In this document: piece after piece, positions 1 through 9,548 of the stretch | How positions within the stretch are numbered: the first letter of the stretch is position 1 | How the letters are laid out: the number at the start of each line of letters is the position of its first letter | Assembly: GCF_002532045.1 (NCBI RefSeq) | Contig: NZ_NWTG01000020.1 | Span: 62,001 to 126,000 of the forward strand | Reading direction: 5' to 3' | Origin: Bradyrhizobium sp. C9 | GTDB lineage: Bacteria; Pseudomonadota; Alphaproteobacteria; Rhizobiales; Xanthobacteraceae | Length of the DNA: 64,000 nucleotides | Program-made: the position numbers and the translations under genes | Notes under the pieces: model-generated | The model's database searches: none | What the model was told of the DNA's origin: nothing | What the model saw: the letters and a program-made list of their open reading frames with translations, nothing else

Positions 1-1097
1 ACCGACAGGCTCGGGATCAGCGTGGCGCGGGTCGAGCGCAGGAACACGAAGATCACGAGCACGACCAGGATCACCGCAAGCGCCAGCTCGTATTCGACGT
101 CGCGCACCGAAGCCCGGATCGTCACGGTCCGGTCGGTCAGGATGTTGAGATCGATCGCGGCCGGCAGCGTCGCCTGCAGCTGCGGCAACAGGTCCTTGAT
201 GCCCTGGACCACCGAGATCACGTTGGCGCCGGGCTGGCGCTGGATGTTGAGGATGATCGCCTGCGTCTCGTTCATCCAGGCGCCGAGCTTGTCGTTCTGC
301 GCACCGTCGACGACGTTGCCGACGTCGCTGAGACGAACCGGCGAGCCGTTCTTGTAGGCGATGATCAGCGAGCGGTAATCGCTGGCATTGCGGATCTGGT
401 CGTTGGCATTGATGGTGTAGGCGCGCATCGCGCCGTCGAAATTGCCCTTCGGCGTGTTGACGTTGGCGTTGCCGAGCGTGGTGCGGAGATCGTCGATGTT
501 GAGGCCATAGGCCGCGAGCTTGCGGATGTCGGCCTGGATGCGCACCGCGGGCCGCTGGCCGCCGCTGATGCTGACGAGGCCGACGCCGGGCAGTTGCGAG
601 ATCTTCTGTGCGAGGCGCGTGTCAACGAAGTCCTGCACCTGCGTCAGGGGCATGGTCTTCGAGGTCAGGCCGAGAGTGAGGATCGGCGCGTCAGCCGGAT
701 TGACCTTGGCGTAGATCGGCGGCGCCGGCAGGTCCGACGGCAGCAGATTGCCGGCGGCGTTGATCGCGGCCTGCACCTCCTGCTCGGCGACGTCGAGCGA
801 GATCGACAGGCCGAACTGCAGCGTGATGACGGACGAGCCGGCCGAGCTCACCGAGCTCATCTGGTTCAAATTCGGCATCTGGCCGAACTGCACCTCGAGC
901 GGCGCCGTTACCGACGACGTCATCACGTCGGGGCTGGCGCCCGGATAGAAGGTCTGCACCTGGATGGTCGGATAATCGACCTCCGGCAGCGCCGCGACCG
1001 GCAGGAATCTGAACGCCAGCATGCCCGACAGCATGATGGCGATCATCATCAGGGTCGTCGCCACCGGCCGCAGGATGAATGGCCGCGACGGGTTCAT
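1..1097 (-). CDS. mdtB: RND multidrug efflux inner-membrane permease, MdtB-like (N-terminal part only)
   Basis: About 365 N-terminal residues of an RND pump; the rest lies left of the window. Such permeases form trimers in the inner membrane and drive drug export by proton influx, with a periplasmic adaptor and an outer-membrane channel. The protein starts MNPSRPFILRPVATTL, the usual cytoplasmic start of RND pumps before TM1. The first periplasmic lobe follows, with the MdtB/MdtC-type phrase SVSSAGSSVITLQF near residue 85, then TM2 around residues 340-360. Its ATG overlaps the TGA of the adaptor gene by four bases (ATGA), so the two are translationally coupled. The MdtB rather than MdtC assignment rests on gene order and overall resemblance. 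Confidence 0.9.
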   Translation of the reverse strand, partial: MNPSRPFILRPVATTLMMIAIMLSGMLAFRFLPVAALPEVDYPTIQVQTFYPGASPDVMTSSVTAPLEVQFGQMPNLNQMSSVSSAGSSVITLQFGLSISLDVAEQEVQAAINAAGNLLPSDLPAPPIYAKVNPADAPILTLGLTSKTMPLTQVQDFVDTRLAQKISQLPGVGLVSISGGQRPAVRIQADIRKLAAYGLNIDDLRTTLGNANVNTPKGNFDGAMRAYTINANDQIRNASDYRSLIIAYKNGSPVRLSDVGNVVDGAQNDKLGAWMNETQAIILNIQRQPGANVISVVQGIKDLLPQLQATLPAAIDLNILTDRTVTIRASVRDVEYELALAVILVVLVIFVFLRSTRATLIPSLS

Positions 1098-2434
1098 TTC
1101 TTCTGCCCGTCCGCGGAACCCTTATGGTCGCCGCCTCCCCCCTTGTCGGGAGCACCGCCGCCCTTGCTATCTGGCTTGTCGCCTCCCTTCGCAGCTCCGT
1201 TCGCCGTCCCCTTGGCTGCACCGGCCGGGTTCGCGGCATCGGCGGCGGAGCGCACCACCACCTTGGCGCCTTCGCGCAGCTTGTCGGCGCCGTCGATCAC
1301 GATGCGGTCGCCGGGCACAAGCCCCGAGAGCACCTCGACGCGGTCGCCGTCGGTGACGCCGATCTTCACCGGCCGCACCGAGACCGTGCTGTCAGCGTTG
1401 ACGAGATAGACGAAGGTGCCGGGGACGCCGCGCTGGATGCCGGCGGTCGGCATCGTCGTGGCATCCTTATGGGTGTCGAGCAGCAGGCGGATGTTGACGA
1501 ACTGGTTCGGATACAGCGTGCGCTTGTCGTTCTCGAACTGAGCGCGCAGCTTGATCGTGCCGGTGGTCGCATCGATCTGGCTGTCGAAGGTCTGCAGCGA
1601 TCCCTCAGCGAGCTTGTTGGCGCCGCTGCGGTCATAGGCCGCCGTCGGCAGCACCGCGCCGTCCTTCAACCGCTTCGCGACCGCCTGCAGATTGTCCTCC
1701 GGCAGCGTGAACAGCACGCTGATCGGCTCGAGCTGCGTGATCACGACAAGGCCGTTGGTGTCGCCCGGCGTGACGTAGTTGCCGAGGTCGACCTGGCGCA
1801 GTCCGACCCGCCCGTTGATCGGCGAGACGATGTGACAATATTGCAAATTCACTTCGGCCGATTTCACCGACGCGCGGTCGGCCTCGACCGTACCCTGATA
1901 CTGCGCGACCAGCGCGACCTGGGTATCGAGCGTCTGATGCGGCACGGCGTTCTGCGTGGCGAGGTTCTGATAGCGGGTGAGATCGACCTGGGCGCCCTTC
2001 AGCTGCGCCTCGTCGCGCGCCAGCGTGCCCTTGGCCTGCGCCAGCGTCGCCTCATAGGGACGCGAATCGATCTCGGCGATCAGGTCGCCCTTCTTGACCT
2101 CGTCGCCCTCCTTGAAATCGATCTTCATCAGGTAGCCGCTGATCTGGCTCCGGATCGTCACGGTCGCGAGCGACGTCACGGTGCCGAGCGCATTCAGGCT
2201 GACACCGATATCGCCCTTGCCGACGGTCTCCGGCACGATCGACATCGGCCCGGCGTTGCGCCCGCCACCGGCCTGTGGCGGCGCGGCCTGCTGCCGCGTC
2301 CACCACACGATGCCGGCGAGCACCGCCAGCACGACACATCCTGTCAGAAAGCCTCGCCAGCGCGACGGCCGCCCGACTTGCTCGGGCGCCACAATCGACG
2401 GGTTCTTGATATGCTGGTCCATAAACTTGCCCAC
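1094..2434 (-). CDS. mdtA: RND efflux periplasmic adaptor (membrane fusion protein), MdtA-like
   Basis: 446 residues, the adaptor that links the RND permease to an outer-membrane channel. One N-terminal membrane helix lies near residues 28-48. A lipoyl/barrel-sandwich half (RSQISGYLMKIDFKEGDEV) is followed by an alpha-hairpin rich in Ala, Gln and Leu, the second lipoyl half with GRVGLRQVDLGNYV, and a beta-barrel (VLFTLPEDNL). This order and the GLRQVD phrase are typical of MdtA. The C-terminus is an extra Gly/Lys/Asp-rich tail of about 50 residues without obvious fold. It is the first gene of an operon with the permease downstream (4-base overlap). No regulator gene is adjacent within the window. 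Confidence 0.93.
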   Translation of the reverse strand: MGKFMDQHIKNPSIVAPEQVGRPSRWRGFLTGCVVLAVLAGIVWWTRQQAAPPQAGGGRNAGPMSIVPETVGKGDIGVSLNALGTVTSLATVTIRSQISGYLMKIDFKEGDEVKKGDLIAEIDSRPYEATLAQAKGTLARDEAQLKGAQVDLTRYQNLATQNAVPHQTLDTQVALVAQYQGTVEADRASVKSAEVNLQYCHIVSPINGRVGLRQVDLGNYVTPGDTNGLVVITQLEPISVLFTLPEDNLQAVAKRLKDGAVLPTAAYDRSGANKLAEGSLQTFDSQIDATTGTIKLRAQFENDKRTLYPNQFVNIRLLLDTHKDATTMPTAGIQRGVPGTFVYLVNADSTVSVRPVKIGVTDGDRVEVLSGLVPGDRIVIDGADKLREGAKVVVRSAADAANPAGAAKGTANGAAKGGDKPDSKGGGAPDKGGGGDHKGSADGQKK

Positions 2435-2601
2435 GAAGAAACACGAACGAGCTCGCGCCGCTCTATGTGTCCCTTGAAGTCCGCGCGCGCCACATCCGAG
2501 GAAGCATTTTGAACGCTTCGGTCTGACAAAGCGCGTTAAGAATCGGAAAGGAAAGTCCTCCTTCCCGGTCGGGCGCTATTTCTCGCTGGATTGTGGCTAT
2601 T

Positions 2602-4047
2602 TTACCCGATCATCTGTAGCCAGGGCAACACGATCAGCAACAATCCGGCAAAGTAGATTACGCCGAAGATCAACCCGAACTTCCAGAAGTCGCCTTTGCC
2701 GATATAGCCGCTGCCGTAATACATCGGCGCCGGTCCGGTGGCGTAGGGCGAGATCACCCCCATCAGCCCGAGCGAATAGACGCACAGCAGCATCAGGGTT
2801 TGCACCGACAGGCCGGGAATGCTGGAGCCGACGGCGAGCACCACCGGCAACACGGCGGCGGTATGCGAGGTGATGCTCGAGAAGAAATAGTGGATCCAGA
2901 AGAAGAACGTGACGAGCAGGATCATCCCGACCAGCGGCGAGGTGCCGGAGAGCGGCTTCGCATAACCCTCGGCCACCCATTTGATGAAGCCGATCTCGTT
3001 GAGACCTGACGACAGCGTGAGCAGCGAAGTGAAATAGAAGAATACCTCCCAGGCGCTCTTCTCCGCGACGATGTCCTCGAACGCGATCACGCCTGTGAGC
3101 AGCATCAAGGAGATCACGACGAACACCACTGTGGTCGCGTTGATGAAGTTCGAGCCGAGCAGCGGCACGCTGATATTGGGATTGGAGCCGCAGATCCACA
3201 AGAACATCGCGAGCAGCACCAGCACCGCCATGATCCATTCGTGGCGCGACGGCGGCCCCATCTTGGCGAGCTCGCCCTCGCTCCAGGTCACGATCTCCGG
3301 GCTCTCCTTGATCTCCGGCCGGCAGATCACGTAGCTCAGCAGCGGCACCAGCAGCAGCAGGAGGATACCCAGCGGCGCGAAGCCGATGAACCATTGCGAC
3401 CAGCCGACCTCGATATTGACGAGCTTCTTGGCGATCGAGAGCGCGGCGGCGTTCGGCGCCAGCGCGGTCAGAAACAGCGAGCTGGTGACGGCGGTGGTCG
3501 CGAACGCCGTCCACATCACGAAGGTGCCGATCTTGCCCGCGGTCGGACCGGGCTCGGAGCCGTAGATGCGCGGGATGTTGCTGACGATCGGATAAATGGT
3601 GCCGCCCGAACGCGCGGTGTTGGACGGCGTCGCCGGCGCCAGCACCAGATCGGAGAACGCCACCGCGTAGCCGAGCCCGATGGTGCGGCGGCCGAGCCCG
3701 CGCACCAGGAGCAGCGCCAGCCGGCGGCCGAGCCCGCTCTTGCGGTAGCCGATCGAGAACACGAAGGCGCCGACGATCAGCCACACCGTGCTCTCGGAGA
3801 AGCCACTGAGCATCCAGCGCAGCGACTTGTTCGGGTCGGGCTCGACATAGCCGCCGACCCCGGCGACCGTGAGGCCGATCAGGCCGACCGCGCCGACCGG
3901 CATCGATTCGAGGATCAGCCCGGTGATCACAGCGGCGAACACCGCAAAATAGTGCCACTGATTGGCGTTCAGCCCTGATGGCACCGGGACCAGATAGATC
4001 ACCAGCCAGACCAGCAACGGCGCAAACGTCCGCCATGACGATTTCAT
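2602..4047 (-). CDS. DASS/SLC13-family anion:Na+ symporter (dicarboxylate transporter-like)
   Basis: 481-residue polytopic membrane protein of the divalent anion:sodium symporter family, whose members carry C4-dicarboxylates, citrate/succinate or 2-oxoglutarate/malate. The two diagnostic half-helices are visible: SNTARSGG near residue 145 and SSITSHTAAVLPVV in the last quarter, the latter matching the CitT/TtdT/plastid DiT1 branch. About 12 hydrophobic segments are present. The ATG follows GAGGGGG on the minus strand. It precedes mdtA in the same direction with a 167-base gap, so co-transcription is uncertain. The substrate cannot be read from sequence; a dicarboxylate is likely. Confidence 0.9.
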   Translation of the reverse strand: MKSSWRTFAPLLVWLVIYLVPVPSGLNANQWHYFAVFAAVITGLILESMPVGAVGLIGLTVAGVGGYVEPDPNKSLRWMLSGFSESTVWLIVGAFVFSIGYRKSGLGRRLALLLVRGLGRRTIGLGYAVAFSDLVLAPATPSNTARSGGTIYPIVSNIPRIYGSEPGPTAGKIGTFVMWTAFATTAVTSSLFLTALAPNAAALSIAKKLVNIEVGWSQWFIGFAPLGILLLLLVPLLSYVICRPEIKESPEIVTWSEGELAKMGPPSRHEWIMAVLVLLAMFLWICGSNPNISVPLLGSNFINATTVVFVVISLMLLTGVIAFEDIVAEKSAWEVFFYFTSLLTLSSGLNEIGFIKWVAEGYAKPLSGTSPLVGMILLVTFFFWIHYFFSSITSHTAAVLPVVLAVGSSIPGLSVQTLMLLCVYSLGLMGVISPYATGPAPMYYGSGYIGKGDFWKFGLIFGVIYFAGLLLIVLPWLQMIG

Positions 4048-4269
4048 GCAGCGTCCCCCTCACCCGTGTTGATTGTCGGCGCGCGAGCCGCCATGTCCCG
4101 GGCGGCGGCGCCATCTTTTGTGGCAATGTAGCATGGCCGCGCAGTCCGTCTCGGGAAACTGCGGCGGAATGGCGCGGCTTGTGGAGGAACCGGCGCGCTT
4201 CGTCAACACGTCGCGACCCCGCAGCCGGCCCCATCGCAAGACCGTCCGCGCTTTGCTATCCTCAGCAGC

Positions 4270-4950
4270 ATGACCGCACGCGACTCCGCCTCCTCCGAGA
4301 TCACGCCCGAGGTGCTGCTGCGCGCCTATGCCTGCGGCATCTTCCCGATGGCGGAGAGCGCCGACGATCCGACCCTGTTCTGGGTCGAGCCCGAATTGCG
4401 CGGCGTGATTCCATTCGACGGCTTCCGTGTCGCCTCACGCCTCGCGCGCACCGTGCGCTCGGATCAGTTCACCGTCACTGTCGATACCGCGTTCAAGGCC
4501 GTGATCGCCGGCTGCGCGGCGCCGCAGCCCGGCCGCGACGACACCTGGATCAACAAGCGCATCCGCGATCTCTATCTCGGGCTGCACGCGTCGGGCCATT
4601 GCCACAGCGTCGAGGTCTGGCAGGACGACAATCTGGTCGGCGGCCTCTACGGCGTCAGCCTCGGCCGCGCCTTCTTCGGCGAAAGCATGTTTCACACCAC
4701 GCGCGATGCGTCGAAGGTAGCGCTGGTGCATCTGGTGGCCCGGCTGATCGCAGGCGGCTTCGAGCTGCTCGACACGCAATATGTCACCGAGCATCTGAAG
4801 ACGTTCGGCGCGGTGGAGATTTCGCGCCGCCGCTATCGCGCGCTGCTCGACAAGGCGATCGCAGGCGCACCGGCGGATTTCCGCAAGCTCGACACCACGC
4901 AGCCGGTCAAGGGGGCCGACGCGCTGGCGATCATCGCCGCGCGCAATTGA
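4270..4950 (+). CDS. aat: Leucyl/phenylalanyl-tRNA--protein transferase
   Basis: 226 residues, the expected length. This cytoplasmic enzyme adds Leu or Phe from aminoacyl-tRNA to N-terminal Arg or Lys of proteins, marking them for ClpS/ClpAP degradation (N-degron pathway). Family signatures are the N-terminal GIFPMAES and LFWVEPELRGVIPF stretch, the central HSVEVW..NLVGGLYGVSLGRAFFGESMF block and the C-terminal LDTQYVTEHLKTFGA segment, all intact. It is divergent from the DASS transporter across 222 bases and convergent with the DUF2155 gene, with an inverted repeat between their stop codons. Confidence 0.97.
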   Translation: MTARDSASSEITPEVLLRAYACGIFPMAESADDPTLFWVEPELRGVIPFDGFRVASRLARTVRSDQFTVTVDTAFKAVIAGCAAPQPGRDDTWINKRIRDLYLGLHASGHCHSVEVWQDDNLVGGLYGVSLGRAFFGESMFHTTRDASKVALVHLVARLIAGGFELLDTQYVTEHLKTFGAVEISRRRYRALLDKAIAGAPADFRKLDTTQPVKGADALAIIAARN

Positions 4951-4963
4951 CTGCGTCGATCAT

Positions 4964-5050
4964 GTAGCCCGGATGAAGCGACGCGTAATCCGGGGCCGCA
5001 TTGTCCGCGCAGAAAGAACCCGGATCTCGCTAACGCTCCATCCGGGCTAC
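4964..5050. repeat. Imperfect long inverted repeat (gtagcccggatg type)
   Basis: The left arm begins gtagcccggatgaagcg and the right arm ends catccgggctac; together they form a long imperfect hairpin. It fills the gap between the convergent aat and DUF2155 genes and could act as a bidirectional terminator. Such dispersed palindromes are common in Bradyrhizobium intergenic DNA (recollection, not searched). Confidence 0.75.
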
Positions 5051-5060
5051 GCAGTGCCGA

Positions 5061-6074
5061 TCAATTCCCGAACAACCCGCCGAACAGCCCGCCCGGCCGC
5101 TGCTGCTGGGGCGGCGGAGGTGGCGGCTGCTGCTGGTATTGCGGCAGCGGTTGCGGCGGCGGACGCGGCGCAGCCTGCTTTGGTGGCGCGCGCTTCTGGG
5201 CCGGCGGCGGAGGCGGCGTCGGCGCCTTCGGCGGATCGGGCGCGGCGGTCACGATGGTCTGGTCCGGCCCTTTGCAGTCGGTCAGCCAGATGTCGTAGAT
5301 CGGATGCTCGACGCCATGCAGGCCTGGGCTCGCCGCGAACATCCAGCCCGAGAAGATCCGCTTCACCTCGCCCTGCAGTGTGATCTCGTCGACCTCGACG
5401 AAGGCGTCGGTGTTGGCGGCTTCCGTCGACGGCCTGGTGTAGCAGGCGTCGGTCTTCACCCGCAGCGCGCCGAACTGCACGGTCTCGCCGATGTCCTCGT
5501 CGAAATTGATAATGCGTCCAGTGATCTTGTCGAGGCCGGAGAAGCTCGCCTTCTTGTTGGTGATCTTGGTCGACGGCGGCTCCTGCACGACCTCATCGCC
5601 CGGCTGCAACGCGGCAGGTGTCTGCGGCGGGGTAGCCTGTGGGGTGCCCTGCGGCGTCCCTCTGGGCTGACGCTGCCCCGGCGGCAGGCCCGGCAGCGGA
5701 TTGGCGCCTGGCGGCGTGTTGGCAACGGCGGGCCCGCCGGGCTGCGGCGGCTGTACGGCAACGCCGGGCGGCGCGACCGTGCTGCCTGGCGGCGGCGCCA
5801 AGGGCTGCGACTGCACGCTGCCGGGCGGCGGCACCGCCTGGCCGGGCGGCAACGCCCGCGGCTGGGTCGGCAGCAGGCGGCCGCGCGGCAATTCCGGCAC
5901 TTCCTCGTCGTCGTCGCTGGGCGGCGCCACCTGGCCACGCGGAATCGAGCCGGGCGGACGCGGCGCCGGATCGGAGAAAATCGTTCCGATCTGCGCGCGC
6001 GCGGGCGGCGCAAGCGAGATGGTTGAGGCGGCAACCAAGGCCGCAAAGCCAGTCAGGGCAATGGTTCGAAGCAT
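5061..6074 (-). CDS. Secreted proline-rich DUF2155 protein
   Basis: 337 residues. The ATG at 6074 is chosen because it opens a clear signal peptide (MLRTIALTGFAALVAAS..PPARAQ); an upstream in-frame start would bury it. A Pro/Gly/Gln-rich linker of about 130 residues follows, then the folded DUF2155 region (KASFSGLDKITGRIINFDEDIGETVQFGAL, with LKTDACYTRP-like and FSGWMFAASPGL parts), and a Pro/Gln-rich tail ending in GLFGGLFGN. DUF2155 proteins are alphaproteobacterial and periplasmic. The function is unknown; the neighbouring genes give no metabolic clue. Confidence 0.88.
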   Translation of the reverse strand: MLRTIALTGFAALVAASTISLAPPARAQIGTIFSDPAPRPPGSIPRGQVAPPSDDDEEVPELPRGRLLPTQPRALPPGQAVPPPGSVQSQPLAPPPGSTVAPPGVAVQPPQPGGPAVANTPPGANPLPGLPPGQRQPRGTPQGTPQATPPQTPAALQPGDEVVQEPPSTKITNKKASFSGLDKITGRIINFDEDIGETVQFGALRVKTDACYTRPSTEAANTDAFVEVDEITLQGEVKRIFSGWMFAASPGLHGVEHPIYDIWLTDCKGPDQTIVTAAPDPPKAPTPPPPPAQKRAPPKQAAPRPPPQPLPQYQQQPPPPPPQQQRPGGLFGGLFGN

Positions 6075-6331
6075 CTCGCGGGCTTTAAAGGGCGAATCGG
6101 GCTCGCGACAGTCTACCTTGATATCGGCCGCTCGCAGGCCACCGGTTAACACGCCGAATACGGCGGGGAAAGGGCGCGCGGACGCCCGTCCCCGGCCCCC
6201 GGCCAAGCCCGGTTCAGCCTCTGGTCACCCCTGGGAACACGTGTGATAGTCCTCACGCTGAAGCCACGCGGCACCGCGTGAAAACCAGAGAAAATCCGGA
6301 TCGAACCGGACCAGCCAGAGGAAACCCAAAC

Positions 6332-7111
6332 ATGCCAGATCGCATCAGGCTCGACGGCCGGGTCGCCGTCGTCACCGGGGCTGCCGGCGTCATCGGAACC
6401 GCGACGCTCCGGCTGCTCGCCGAACGCGGGGCGCGGATTGTCGCGGTCGACCGCAAGGGGGCCGATCTTGCGGCCGCCATCAAGGACCTGCCCGCCTCGG
6501 CCGAGGCCTTCGCGATCACTGCCGACGTCACCGATGAGGACGAGGTCAGGGACTATGTCCGCGCCGCCGTCGACCGCTTCGGCACCATCGACGCCTTCTA
6601 CAACAACGCCGGCATCGAGGGCGACATCAGGCCGATCCCGGAATATTCGCTGGAGAGCTTTCGCCGGGTGCTCGACGTCAATGTCGTCGGCGTCTTCCTC
6701 GGCATGAAGCATGTGCTGCCGGTCATGCTGAAGCAGAACAAGGGCAGCATCATCAACACCGCCTCGATCGCCGGCCTGATGGGATCGCCGATGATCGCGG
6801 TCTACAGCGCCAGCAAGCACGCAGTGATCGGCCTGACCAAGAGCGCGGCCTGGGAATGCTCAGGCACCGGCGTGCGCGTCAATTGCGTCTGCCCCGGCAT
6901 GATCGAGAGCCGGATGCTGAGCACCATTTTGCAGGGACGTTCCGGCGGCAACGCGCCGCCGCCGGTCGAGAAGATCGTCGACCGCATCCCGGCCCGGCGA
7001 CTCGGCCTCGCAAGCGAGGTCGCATCGATCGTCGCTTTCCTGGCCTCCGACGAGGCGAGCTACGTCTCCGGCTCCGCCTACACCGTCGATGGCGGCCGCA
7101 CCGCCGCCTGA
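6332..7111 (+). CDS. Short-chain dehydrogenase/reductase (SDR), classical type
   Basis: 259 residues, normal for classical NAD(P)-dependent SDRs. The start is ATG 6332 behind AGAGGAAA. It has the cofactor loop VVTGAAGVIGTA (TGxxxGxG), NNAG near residue 92, catalytic Ser in NTASIAG, and Tyr158/Lys162 in YSASK. An acidic residue at the end of the second strand (VAVDRKG) suggests NAD(H) preference. The C-terminal GSAYTVDGG is typical of the glucose/ribitol dehydrogenase group. The substrate is not predictable. A weak EcfG-like sequence (GGAAC, 17 bases, CGCT) lies around 6235. The esterase downstream may be co-expressed, but a palindrome sits between them. Confidence 0.92.
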   Translation: MPDRIRLDGRVAVVTGAAGVIGTATLRLLAERGARIVAVDRKGADLAAAIKDLPASAEAFAITADVTDEDEVRDYVRAAVDRFGTIDAFYNNAGIEGDIRPIPEYSLESFRRVLDVNVVGVFLGMKHVLPVMLKQNKGSIINTASIAGLMGSPMIAVYSASKHAVIGLTKSAAWECSGTGVRVNCVCPGMIESRMLSTILQGRSGGNAPPPVEKIVDRIPARRLGLASEVASIVAFLASDEASYVSGSAYTVDGGRTAA

Positions 7112-7118
7112 CACACCC

Positions 7119-7198
7119 GTCATTCCGGGGCGATGCGTAGCATCGAACCCGGAATCTCGAGATTCCGGGTTCGGTCCTGCGGACCGCCCCGGAATGAC
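7119..7198. repeat. Nested palindrome (gtcattccggggcg type)
   Basis: The outer arms gtcattccggggcg (7119) and cgccccggaatgac (to 7198) are perfectly complementary. Inside lies a perfect 28-base palindrome at 7145-7172 (gaacccggaatctc and its complement). It lies between the SDR and esterase genes and may attenuate transcription. Confidence 0.8.
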
Positions 7199-7235
7199 AT
7201 CAATGAAAAACCAACATCAATAGGTCACAATCAAT

Positions 7236-8177
7236 ATGCCCGTCGTTCTCGATCCCGATGCCGCCGCTGTCTACAAGGCTTTCCAGGAGGCCGGCCGCCC
7301 CGCCTATGAATCGCTCACCGCACCGGAAGCGCGGGACTATTATCGGGCCGCCCGCATCGTCTCTAATCCCGAGCCGCCGGCGCTCGAATCGAGCAAGGCG
7401 CTTGCGATCCCGGCGCCGCACGGCGCGATCCCGGCCCGCATCTACACGCCGAAGCCGCTGCGCAGGACAAACGGGCTCGCGCCCTGCCTGGTGTTCTTCC
7501 ATGGCGGCGGCTGGGTGATCGGCGATCTCGACACCCATGAGGTGGTTTGCCAGAAGCTCGCCCATGAAGGCGAGCTGATCGTGATCTCGGTCGACTACCG
7601 CCTCGCGCCCGAGCATCGCTTCCCGGCCGCGGTGGACGACGCCGTCACCGCGACCAAATGGGTCGCCGCCAACGCCGGGGATCTCGGCATCGACGCTTCG
7701 CGCCTGATCGTCGGCGGCGACAGCGCCGGCGGCAATCTGGCGGCGGTGGTTGCCCTCACCGCCCGCGACGGCGGACCGAAGCTCGCCGCCCAGCTGCTGG
7801 TCTATCCCGCGACCGATTTCTCGCGGAAGCATCCCTCGCATCGCGAGCCCGAGACCAGCATCCTGTTGACGCATTCGGTGATCGGCTGGTTCGGCGACCA
7901 TTATCTCGGCGACGCAGACAACAGCGACTGGCGCGCCTCGCCAGCGCGCGCGAAGAGCTTTGCCGGATTGCCGCCGGCCTATGTGCTGACCGCCGGCGCC
8001 GATCCGCTGCGCGACGAAGGTGACGAGTACGCGAAATTCCTCAAGGACGCCGGCGTGCCGGTGACCTACCGGCATTTCCCCGGCCAGTTCCATGGCTTCT
8101 TCACCATGGGCAAGCTGCTCAACCAGGCCAATGTCGCGGTGACCGAGATCAGCGCCTGGCTGAAGACGCTGGGCTGA
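7236..8177 (+). CDS. Alpha/beta-hydrolase, hormone-sensitive-lipase-type esterase
   Basis: 313 residues of the HSL (family IV) esterases, which cleave short-chain esters in the cytoplasm. The oxyanion motif FHGGGW is at residues 88-93, the nucleophile Ser163 is in GGDSAGGN, the acid Asp256 is in TAGADPLRD, and His286 is in GQFHGF. All catalytic residues are present. The ATG has only a weak ribosome site (AGG). The next gene starts two bases after the stop, so the two are probably translationally coupled. The natural substrate is unknown. Confidence 0.93.
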   Translation: MPVVLDPDAAAVYKAFQEAGRPAYESLTAPEARDYYRAARIVSNPEPPALESSKALAIPAPHGAIPARIYTPKPLRRTNGLAPCLVFFHGGGWVIGDLDTHEVVCQKLAHEGELIVISVDYRLAPEHRFPAAVDDAVTATKWVAANAGDLGIDASRLIVGGDSAGGNLAAVVALTARDGGPKLAAQLLVYPATDFSRKHPSHREPETSILLTHSVIGWFGDHYLGDADNSDWRASPARAKSFAGLPPAYVLTAGADPLRDEGDEYAKFLKDAGVPVTYRHFPGQFHGFFTMGKLLNQANVAVTEISAWLKTLG

Positions 8178-8179
8178 GC

Positions 8180-9421
8180 GTGTCGCCCTCGATCGAGATC
8201 GCCAGGCACACGCTGCTCTCATGCGGCCTGATCCTGGCGATCGGCACGATCGCCGCGCTGATCGCGCAGAAAACCAGGATTCCCGACGTCGCGGTGTTCC
8301 TGCTCACCGGCATCGCGATCGGGCCGCACGCGCTCGGGCTCGTGCATATTGGTGCGGATTCCGCACTGAACCAGATCATCCTGCTGTTCGGTGCGAGCTA
8401 TATCCTGTTCGACGGCGGGGCAACGCTGCGGCTTGGTGTGCTCAAGCAGGTTTGGATCACCATCGTCGTGATCGCAACCTTGGGCGTGATCATCACCGCG
8501 GCGATAACGGGTCTCGCCGCGCAATTCATACTCGGCGTTCCCCCGATCGTGGCGTTCCTGCTCGCCGCGACGCTGGCCTCGACCGATCCAGCAACGCTGG
8601 TGCCGATCTTCCGCCAGGTCCCGATCCGTGACCGCGTCGCCCAGACCGTGATGAGCGAATCCGCCTTCAACGATGCGATGGGCGCGATCGTCACGCTTAC
8701 CCTGCTCGGCCTTGCGACCGGCAGCACGTTCTCCTTCTGGGCCTCGCTGAGCCAATTGATCGAGCATTCCATCATCGGCATCATTGCCGGCATTGTGCTG
8801 GGCTATCTCGCAGCGATGTTCATCGCTCACGAGAAATGGGCCTTCCTCGCCGAATATGCTCCTGTGGTCACCGTCGTCGCGGTGATCGCCGCCTATTTCG
8901 CCGCCGAGGGCCTGCATGCCTCCGGCTTCATGGCCGTATTCGTGTTCGGCATCATGCTCGGCAACAAGGAGGCTTTCGGCTTCGCGATGGAACCGGACGA
9001 ATCCCAAAAGCTCGGCGAGTTCGTCCTGACCACCGCCTTCATCCTCCGGCTCTTCATCTTCATCCTGCTCGGTGCCCAGGTGGATTTTGCACTGATGCAC
9101 CAATACTGGCTTGCCGGCGTCGCGGTCACGCTGGTGCTGATGTTCGTGGCCCGCCCCATCACCGTGTTCCTGTGCGCGGCGCCGGATCGCCGCGCGCGTT
9201 GGAGTCTTGCAGAACTGCTGTTCATGTGCTGGACCCGCGAAACCGGCGTCATTCCCGCTGCGCTCGCCGGGCTGCTGCTGGGCATGAAGGCACCGGGCGC
9301 ACAGATGATCGCCTCCGTCACGTTCGTCGCGATCCTGACCACGATCCTGGTCCAGGCCTCCACCACGCGCTGGCTTGCAGCGAGGCTCGGGTTGCTGGAA
9401 GCCGGCGAGCGCCAGAGCTGA
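8180..9421 (+). CDS. Cation:proton antiporter, CPA1/NhaP-like
   Basis: 413 residues with about 12 hydrophobic segments and a GTG start two bases after the esterase stop. The middle carries ASTDPATLVPIF and SESAFNDAMGAIV, the paired Asp and Asn-Asp sites of CPA1 exchangers that swap Na+ or K+ for protons. No C-terminal regulatory (TrkA) domain is present. Coupling to the esterase gene is likely from spacing alone. NhaA lies just downstream, so the locus holds two unrelated antiporters and may help pH or Na+ homeostasis. Confidence 0.9.
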   Translation: MSPSIEIARHTLLSCGLILAIGTIAALIAQKTRIPDVAVFLLTGIAIGPHALGLVHIGADSALNQIILLFGASYILFDGGATLRLGVLKQVWITIVVIATLGVIITAAITGLAAQFILGVPPIVAFLLAATLASTDPATLVPIFRQVPIRDRVAQTVMSESAFNDAMGAIVTLTLLGLATGSTFSFWASLSQLIEHSIIGIIAGIVLGYLAAMFIAHEKWAFLAEYAPVVTVVAVIAAYFAAEGLHASGFMAVFVFGIMLGNKEAFGFAMEPDESQKLGEFVLTTAFILRLFIFILLGAQVDFALMHQYWLAGVAVTLVLMFVARPITVFLCAAPDRRARWSLAELLFMCWTRETGVIPAALAGLLLGMKAPGAQMIASVTFVAILTTILVQASTTRWLAARLGLLEAGERQS

Positions 9422-9548
9422 CACTTATTCCGCGCCTATAACTCGCCTGCACCGTTCGCCTCGCATTCCTATGCGCTCGCCTCGATATTCGACGAGGAAA
9501 TCAGCGCGCTTTCGTACCCTTGGGAATCCCTCCCGGTTTGGTGCCGCC

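Noticed and set aside
3241..3978. 245-residue plus-strand frame
   Set aside because: Antisense of the DASS transporter, low-complexity Arg/Gln/Asp sequence.
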